A stretch of DNA of 64,000 nt, from contig OX359287.1 of assembly GCA_947179155.2 (NCBI GenBank), positions 716,501 to 780,500 on the forward strand, read 5' to 3'. The position numbers were made by a program, and so were the translations under genes. Under the pieces are notes generated by a model, which saw nothing but the letters and a program-made list of their open reading frames with translations, made no database searches and was not told where the DNA came from. How positions within the stretch are numbered: position 1 is the first letter of the stretch; each line of letters opens with the position of its first letter. Below, piece by piece: positions 59,556-64,000 of this stretch. This DNA comes from Hedera helix (taxonomy: Eukaryota > Streptophyta > Magnoliopsida > Apiales > Araliaceae).

Positions 59556-60189
59556 GGTGATAACCGGTAAGCTATTCATAAATTCTCGTGAAGTCTATGC
59601 CATATTAGATACTGACTCTATCCACTCTTTTATCTCACCTATATGTACTCAACGTTTAAATTTGACTATTGAAAACTTAAATCTTGTTTTATCAGTTGAA
59701 ACCTCATTGGGAGAAATACCTATTACATTTACTATCTATAAATCTTGCCTAGTTCAAATCAACAACCTCACATTACCTGTTGACCTTATTTCTTTGGAGA
59801 TGCGTGAATTTGATGTGATTTTAGGAATTGATTGGTTGACTACCCATCATGCTAAAATTGATTGTTTTCATAAGATTATTAGTTTTCATATTCCTAATCA
59901 ACCTGTCATGCAAATTCAAGCAACTAAACCATTGAAATCTATAACTGTTATTTCTAGCCATAAAGCCATTCGTTTATTGAAAAACGGATGTCAAGCCTTT
60001 TTAGCTCATGTCACTGATTTGAACAAAAACACGTCAAACTTGAATGATATTCCCATTGTTAATGAGTTTCCTGACGTTTTTTCTGAGGAACTTTCTGGCT
60101 TACCCCAAACCGTGAAATTGAATTCTGTATCGATCTTGAACCCGGCACTAAGCCCATTTTTAAAGTCTCATACCAAATGGCTCCCATAG
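59540..60189 (+). pseudogene. Retroviral-type aspartic protease region, frameshifted
   Basis: The frame ending at 60189 shows the usual lead TGKLFINSREVYA, an active-site-like AILDTDSIHSFIS, and EFDVILGIDWLTTHHAKIDC, a standard gypsy protease end. The catalytic triplet normally reads D-T/S-G; here it is D-T-D, so activity is doubtful. Further on, VNEFPDVFSEELSGLP is the normal start of the RT region. Near 60118 the frame slips: the expected continuation is found one base over, as far as MAPIEHQELKV and a TAA. The product would be truncated. Confidence 0.7.
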
Positions 60190-60275
60190 AACACCAAGAG
60201 TTGAAAGTTTAATTACTAGATATCGGTATCATTCATTCTAGTACAAAACTTATATCGAGCGAGGAATGCGAGAGG
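60190..60275 (+). other. Excision scar: reverse transcriptase core missing
   Basis: The RT N-terminus (MAPIEHQELKV, at 60177-60209) and an IGIIHSS stretch are followed within a few codons by SSEECERSFQELKRRL, which normally lies just before RNase H. Fingers, palm with the YxDD box, and thumb are all absent. The sequences on both sides are in the same reading frame, so about 200-250 codons were removed cleanly. Confidence 0.75.
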
Positions 60276-61958
60276 AGTTTTCAAGAACTCAAGAGGAGAC
60301 TTGTTTCAGCTCCTGTTCTGACCATACCATCAGGATCAGGAGAATTTGTTATCTACAGCGATGCTTCTGGCAAAGGTCTAGGTTGTGTCCTTATGCAACA
60401 TGGAAATGTTATAGCCTATGCCTCTCGACAACTCAAAGATTATGAGAAAAATTATCCTACTCATGATCTAGAGTTGGCAGCAGTCGTTTTCGCGTTAAAG
60501 ATCTGGAGACACTACTTGTACGGAGAAAAAGTGGATATCTATACGGATCATAAAAGTCTCAAGTATTTCTTCACCCAGAAGGAACTCAACATGCGACAAC
60601 GACGTTGGCTTGAGCTGTTGAAGGATTATGACCACACAATCCAGTATCACCCGGGAAAGGTGAACGTTGTAGCTGACGCTTTGAGCAGAAAATCTTATGC
60701 AAGTACAAGTGCACTGCTGACAACACAAAAGTGTATTTTGTACGACTTGCAAAAGATGGAGATAGAGCTAAAGACACCAGGGACCCACTCGAAGATTGCT
60801 CACGTGCGAGTAGAACCAACTTTAATCGATAAAATTAAAGCTGCTCAAGCTACCGATCCGGAACTGATAAACATGATAAAGAAAGTACAAGAAGGTGTCA
60901 TTCCCGAAGCAAGAATCGACGAGAAAGGAATACTTCGAGTCAACTCTCGACTCTGTGTTCATAACGATCCTGAATTAAAGCATAAAATCATGATGGAGGC
61001 ACACAACACGCCGTTTGCAATCCACCCAGGAGGTACCAAGATGTATCGAGATCTTCGATATACATTTTGGTGGAACAATATGAAAAGAGAGATTGCGGAG
61101 TTTATCTCAAGGTGCCTAACTTGTCAACGTGTCAAGGCAGAGCATCAAGTTCCTAAAGGTCCATTACAATCACTTGAAGTTCCCGAATGGAAGTGGGAAC
61201 ACATCAATATGGACTTCGTGACAGGTCTTCCAAAAGTTTCTCAAGGCTTAGATGCAATTTGGGTGATCGTAGATAGATTGACCAAATCTGCTCATTTCTT
61301 GCCTATACGAGAAAACTTTTCACTTGAACGTCTTGCCGGTATGTACATAAATGAGATCGTGAGATTGCATGGCATGCCAGTTTCCATAGTTTCTGATCGA
61401 GATCCTAGATTCACTTCACGCTTTTGGACCAGTCTACAAAAAGCTATGGGCACTGAACTACGTTTTAGTTCTGCATACCATCCTCAAACGGACGGACAAT
61501 CGGAAAGGACGATCCAGACCCTCGAAGATCTTTTGAGACTTTGTGTATTAGACTTCAAAGGAAGTTGGGATAAATACTTGCCGTTGGTGGAATTTTCTTA
61601 CAACAACAGTTACCAAGCAAGCATAGGCATGGCTCCATTCGAGGCTTTGTATGGAAGGAAGTGTCGCTCTCCAATATGTTGGAATGAGGTAGGAGAAGCA
61701 AAATTGTTGGGACCCGAGTTGGTACGCTTGACGACCGAAAAGATCCAAATGATCCGACAACGAATACAGACCGCACAAGAACGACAAAAGAGTTATGCTG
61801 ATCTTCATCGGAGAGACGAAAGTTTCAACGTCGGAGATCATGTATTCTTAAGTGTTTCTCCATGGAAAGGGGTTACGAGATTCGGAAAGAGAGGAAAGCT
61901 CAACCCTCGATTTATTGGCCCATTTGAAATCCTCGATCGAATAGGAACCGTAGCCTAG
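60276..61958 (+). CDS. RNase H and integrase portion of pol
   Basis: The frame is open from the TAA at 60210 to a TAG at 61956-61958; the first ATG gives 521 residues from 60393. RNase H shows YSDASGKGLG (before that ATG), THDLELAAVVFALKIWRHYL, YTDHKSLKY and VVADALSRK, which supply the acidic residues. The integrase has an H-H/CLTCQ zinc finger at about residues 205-250. The DDE core is spread over INMDFVTGLP, VSDRDPRFTSRFW and TDGQSERTIQTLEDL. A GPF motif (NPRFIGPFEIL) lies near the end. Both enzymes look catalytically complete, in contrast to the wrecked 5' half. The clade looks like Tekay/Del. Confidence 0.85.
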   Translation, partial: SFQELKRRLVSAPVLTIPSGSGEFVIYSDASGKGLGCVLMQHGNVIAYASRQLKDYEKNYPTHDLELAAVVFALKIWRHYLYGEKVDIYTDHKSLKYFFTQKELNMRQRRWLELLKDYDHTIQYHPGKVNVVADALSRKSYASTSALLTTQKCILYDLQKMEIELKTPGTHSKIAHVRVEPTLIDKIKAAQATDPELINMIKKVQEGVIPEARIDEKGILRVNSRLCVHNDPELKHKIMMEAHNTPFAIHPGGTKMYRDLRYTFWWNNMKREIAEFISRCLTCQRVKAEHQVPKGPLQSLEVPEWKWEHINMDFVTGLPKVSQGLDAIWVIVDRLTKSAHFLPIRENFSLERLAGMYINEIVRLHGMPVSIVSDRDPRFTSRFWTSLQKAMGTELRFSSAYHPQTDGQSERTIQTLEDLLRLCVLDFKGSWDKYLPLVEFSYNNSYQASIGMAPFEALYGRKCRSPICWNEVGEAKLLGPELVRLTTEKIQMIRQRIQTAQERQKSYADLHRRDESFNVGDHVFLSVSPWKGVTRFGKRGKLNPRFIGPFEILDRIGTVA

Positions 61959-62300
61959 AGACTAGCCCTACCACCAAGTATGTATCGCATCCATAACGTT
62001 TTTCACATATCTATGTTACGTAAATATGTGAAGGACCCAAACCACGTCATTGAGTTAGAACCAGACGTTATAGCAGAGGATTTAACATACGAGGAGGTAC
62101 CTGTTAAGATCCTGGATAAGAAGGAGCAGATCCTACGCTCAAAGGTTATACCTCAAGTTAAGGTTTTATGGAGGAACCAAGATACTGAGGAAATGACCTG
62201 GGAGCTAGAATCTGAGATGAAATCTAAGTATCCTTACCTCTTCGATATGTCAGGTACGTCAATTTCGGGGACAAAATTTCATAAGGAGGGGAGGTTGTAA
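61959..62300 (+). CDS. Integrase C-terminal chromodomain-like tail
   Basis: Same frame as the integrase, separated only by the TAG at 61956. It contains VFHISMLRKYVKDPNHV, YEEVPVKILDKKEQILR, VKVLWRNQDTEEMTWE and KSKYPYLF. Such tails steer chromovirus integration. With the stop, the integrase would lack this targeting part unless the TAG is read through. The frame ends at 62298-62300, running into the LTR start. Confidence 0.75.
   Translation, partial: RLALPPSMYRIHNVFHISMLRKYVKDPNHVIELEPDVIAEDLTYEEVPVKILDKKEQILRSKVIPQVKVLWRNQDTEEMTWELESEMKSKYPYLFDMSGTSISGTKFHKEGRL
62283..62295 (+). other. Polypurine tract
   Basis: AAGGAGGGGAGGT lies directly before the 3' LTR start and fits the plus-strand primer. 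Confidence 0.8.
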
Positions 62301-64000
62301 GACCCCGAATTTTATGAAATACAAAATTTAATTTTTCTTCATATAGATATTTTTTCTAAACAGTAAGTGGTTAAATCGATAAAGTTAAAAGTTAAGGATG
62401 TTATGTGCAAATTTTATTTTGTCGGACAATATTCGCTTTGTCGGGGAATATTCGTTTGGTCGGGGAATATTCGTTTGGTCCGACGGCGCCGAAATAACAA
62501 ATTATTGGTGGACCCCACAACGGAATATTTGTCGGATATAGAAAACGACAGAAATAACCTTTTTAAATAAAAATAGTCAACGGAACTGTTAAAATACCGG
62601 TGATAAAAGAATAATAGCATACGGTAGTTATTGGTATTTTCTGTAGCACTCGGTACTCTACAGTAACACACGGTATTGCATAGTGTCTCATATTTTTGGT
62701 CTGATAATTGACACCGTAACTGTTACGCATCATTTCATCGATAATTGTCACTGCATAATATTTTATATTATCAATTCAATAATTGTTGTTACACAGTATT
62801 TTGCATTATTGATTTAATAATTGTCATTACACTGTATTTTATATTATTGAGTCAATAATTGTTGTTGCACTGTTTTTAAAATTATTGAACCTAATAATTG
62901 TCACAGTAACATATGCACAGTAATTCACATTATTGAATCAATAATTGTCATTACACAGTAACGTATGCTTTATTTTACATTATTGTTATCTCTATTATGA
63001 TGTTATTTAAACAGTTATATTTCATTAATTTATTGACTTGATATCTAAGAGCTAACTATACTGTATTTATAACAATTAGTCATAATAATTGAATTGATAA
63101 AGTTATTTGTTTATAATATAAAGTTAGGTGATTATTAGGTGATATGAAATGAATGGTGTAGATTAAAGTGTGAATTATTGTTGAATAATTGAATTGATTT
63201 ATTTATAATATAAAGTTAGGTGATTATTAGGTGATATGAAATGAATGGTGTAGATTAAAGTGTGAATTATTGTTGAATAATTAAATTGATTTGTTTATAA
63301 TATAAAGTTAGGTGATTATTAGGTGATATGAAATGAATGGTGTAGATTAAAGATAATATAATATTTGAAATGGATGGTGTAGATTAAAAGATGATCTTTA
63401 AATGAATGGTTTAGATTAAATGAATGATAAGATTTTTGGCTATAAATAGAAGCCTTAACTTAAGGATTTTTCATAAACTTCCTTACTTGTTCTTTCTTTC
63501 TCTCTCTAAATACTTCTTGTGAAAGTTCTCTCTAAGTGTGCTTAAGTCATCTTGAGTATTTGTGAAGATCTATAAGTATACGTGTACTGTTCAAGTTAAT
63601 CAACCTCATTTAAATCAATATCCAGTCACGTGTTGAGGTAAGGGATACCATCTTTTTCATCTTCCATTATTCAAACATACTATGGTAAGGGATGTCATTT
63701 TTTTTTCATACTCTCAAATTTACTACTCGTAAGGGATACCATCTTTTTCATCTTCCATTATTCAAACATACTATGGTAAGGGATTATCATTATTTGATTC
63801 TCGATAATAATATTGTTTCTTCCTTACTCATAAGACGTGCCTTTTATTTCCATGTATTAAATTGTGGGAATAACCTTACGGAGCGGATTGCCGCCTGTTG
63901 GTGAATAACCTTTCGTATTCATTCATTATTAATCTCTGAGAATAACCTTACGGAGCGGATTGCCGCCTGTTTGGTGAATAACTCTTTGTACTCAAATTCT
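62296..64000 (+). mobile_element. 3' LTR of the young element, cut by the window end
   Basis: Starts TGTAAGACCCCG. 1,705 of an expected 2,957 bp are visible. It matches the 5' LTR except at 63017, 63201 and 63525. It should end near 65252. Confidence 0.92.

Overview
This is AT-rich nuclear DNA from a flowering plant, most likely a eudicot. It holds split genes with GT-AG introns, plant-specific gene families, LTR retrotransposons of plant lineages, MITEs and many microsatellites. I cannot name the species. Only about 14 kb, roughly 13.1-27.9 kb, is gene space. Most of the rest is nested and decayed LTR retrotransposons.

Layout. 1-13,000: nested retroelements. These are a Ty3/gypsy LTR fragment, a minus-strand LTR of possible Athila type, a minus-strand Tat-like gag-protease-RT relic, and a + strand gypsy LTR (5107-11912) split by a complete 2.9-kb Copia-like solo LTR (6399-9292, target duplication CTAAG). 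13,138-17,307: a five-exon gene for a TANGO2/NRDE-family protein. 17,308-29,822: gene space with two single-exon minus-strand genes, an EXORDIUM-like secreted protein (20,927-21,976) and an AVT3-type vacuolar amino-acid exporter (26,457-27,776), plus MITEs and microsatellites. 29,823-37,353: a minus-strand gypsy element whose 3' LTR is split by a second Copia-like solo LTR (TSD CAACT), followed by a stop-ridden integrase/RNase H/RT relic and another LTR. 37,354-46,588: a third Copia-like LTR with its primer-binding site, then an old gypsy element that keeps its gag zinc knuckles, with a hAT-like element carrying a tRNA-Lys-like relic lodged in it. 46,589-50,410: a non-autonomous Athila/Tat-like element with two LTRs and a 0.67-kb interior. 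50,411-52,888: a 206-bp tandem duplication, a short GC-richer stretch, AT microsatellites and a MITE. 52,889-55,780: two reverse-oriented LTR fragments of one gypsy family. 55,781-64,000 and beyond: a young gypsy element of the same family inserted into them, with 2.96-kb LTRs.

The best candidate for something undescribed is that last element. Its LTRs differ at only three positions over the 1,705 bp that can be compared, so it moved recently. Yet it lacks a recognisable gag, has lost almost all of reverse transcriptase by a clean excision, and carries an unrecognised tryptophan-rich ORF where gag should be. It therefore looks like a recently mobilised, trans-dependent chimera. Second best is the hairpin-rich interior of the Copia-like LTRs (AATCGTAGA/TCTACGATT stems and a 68-bp tandem array). 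Third is the recurring cluster of GC-rich palindromes inside otherwise AT-rich gypsy LTRs.

The three host genes have unrelated roles: suspected haem or lipid handling, apoplastic growth signalling, and vacuolar amino-acid efflux. Nothing suggests they act together, though the TANGO2-AVT3 neighbourhood may be ancestral.
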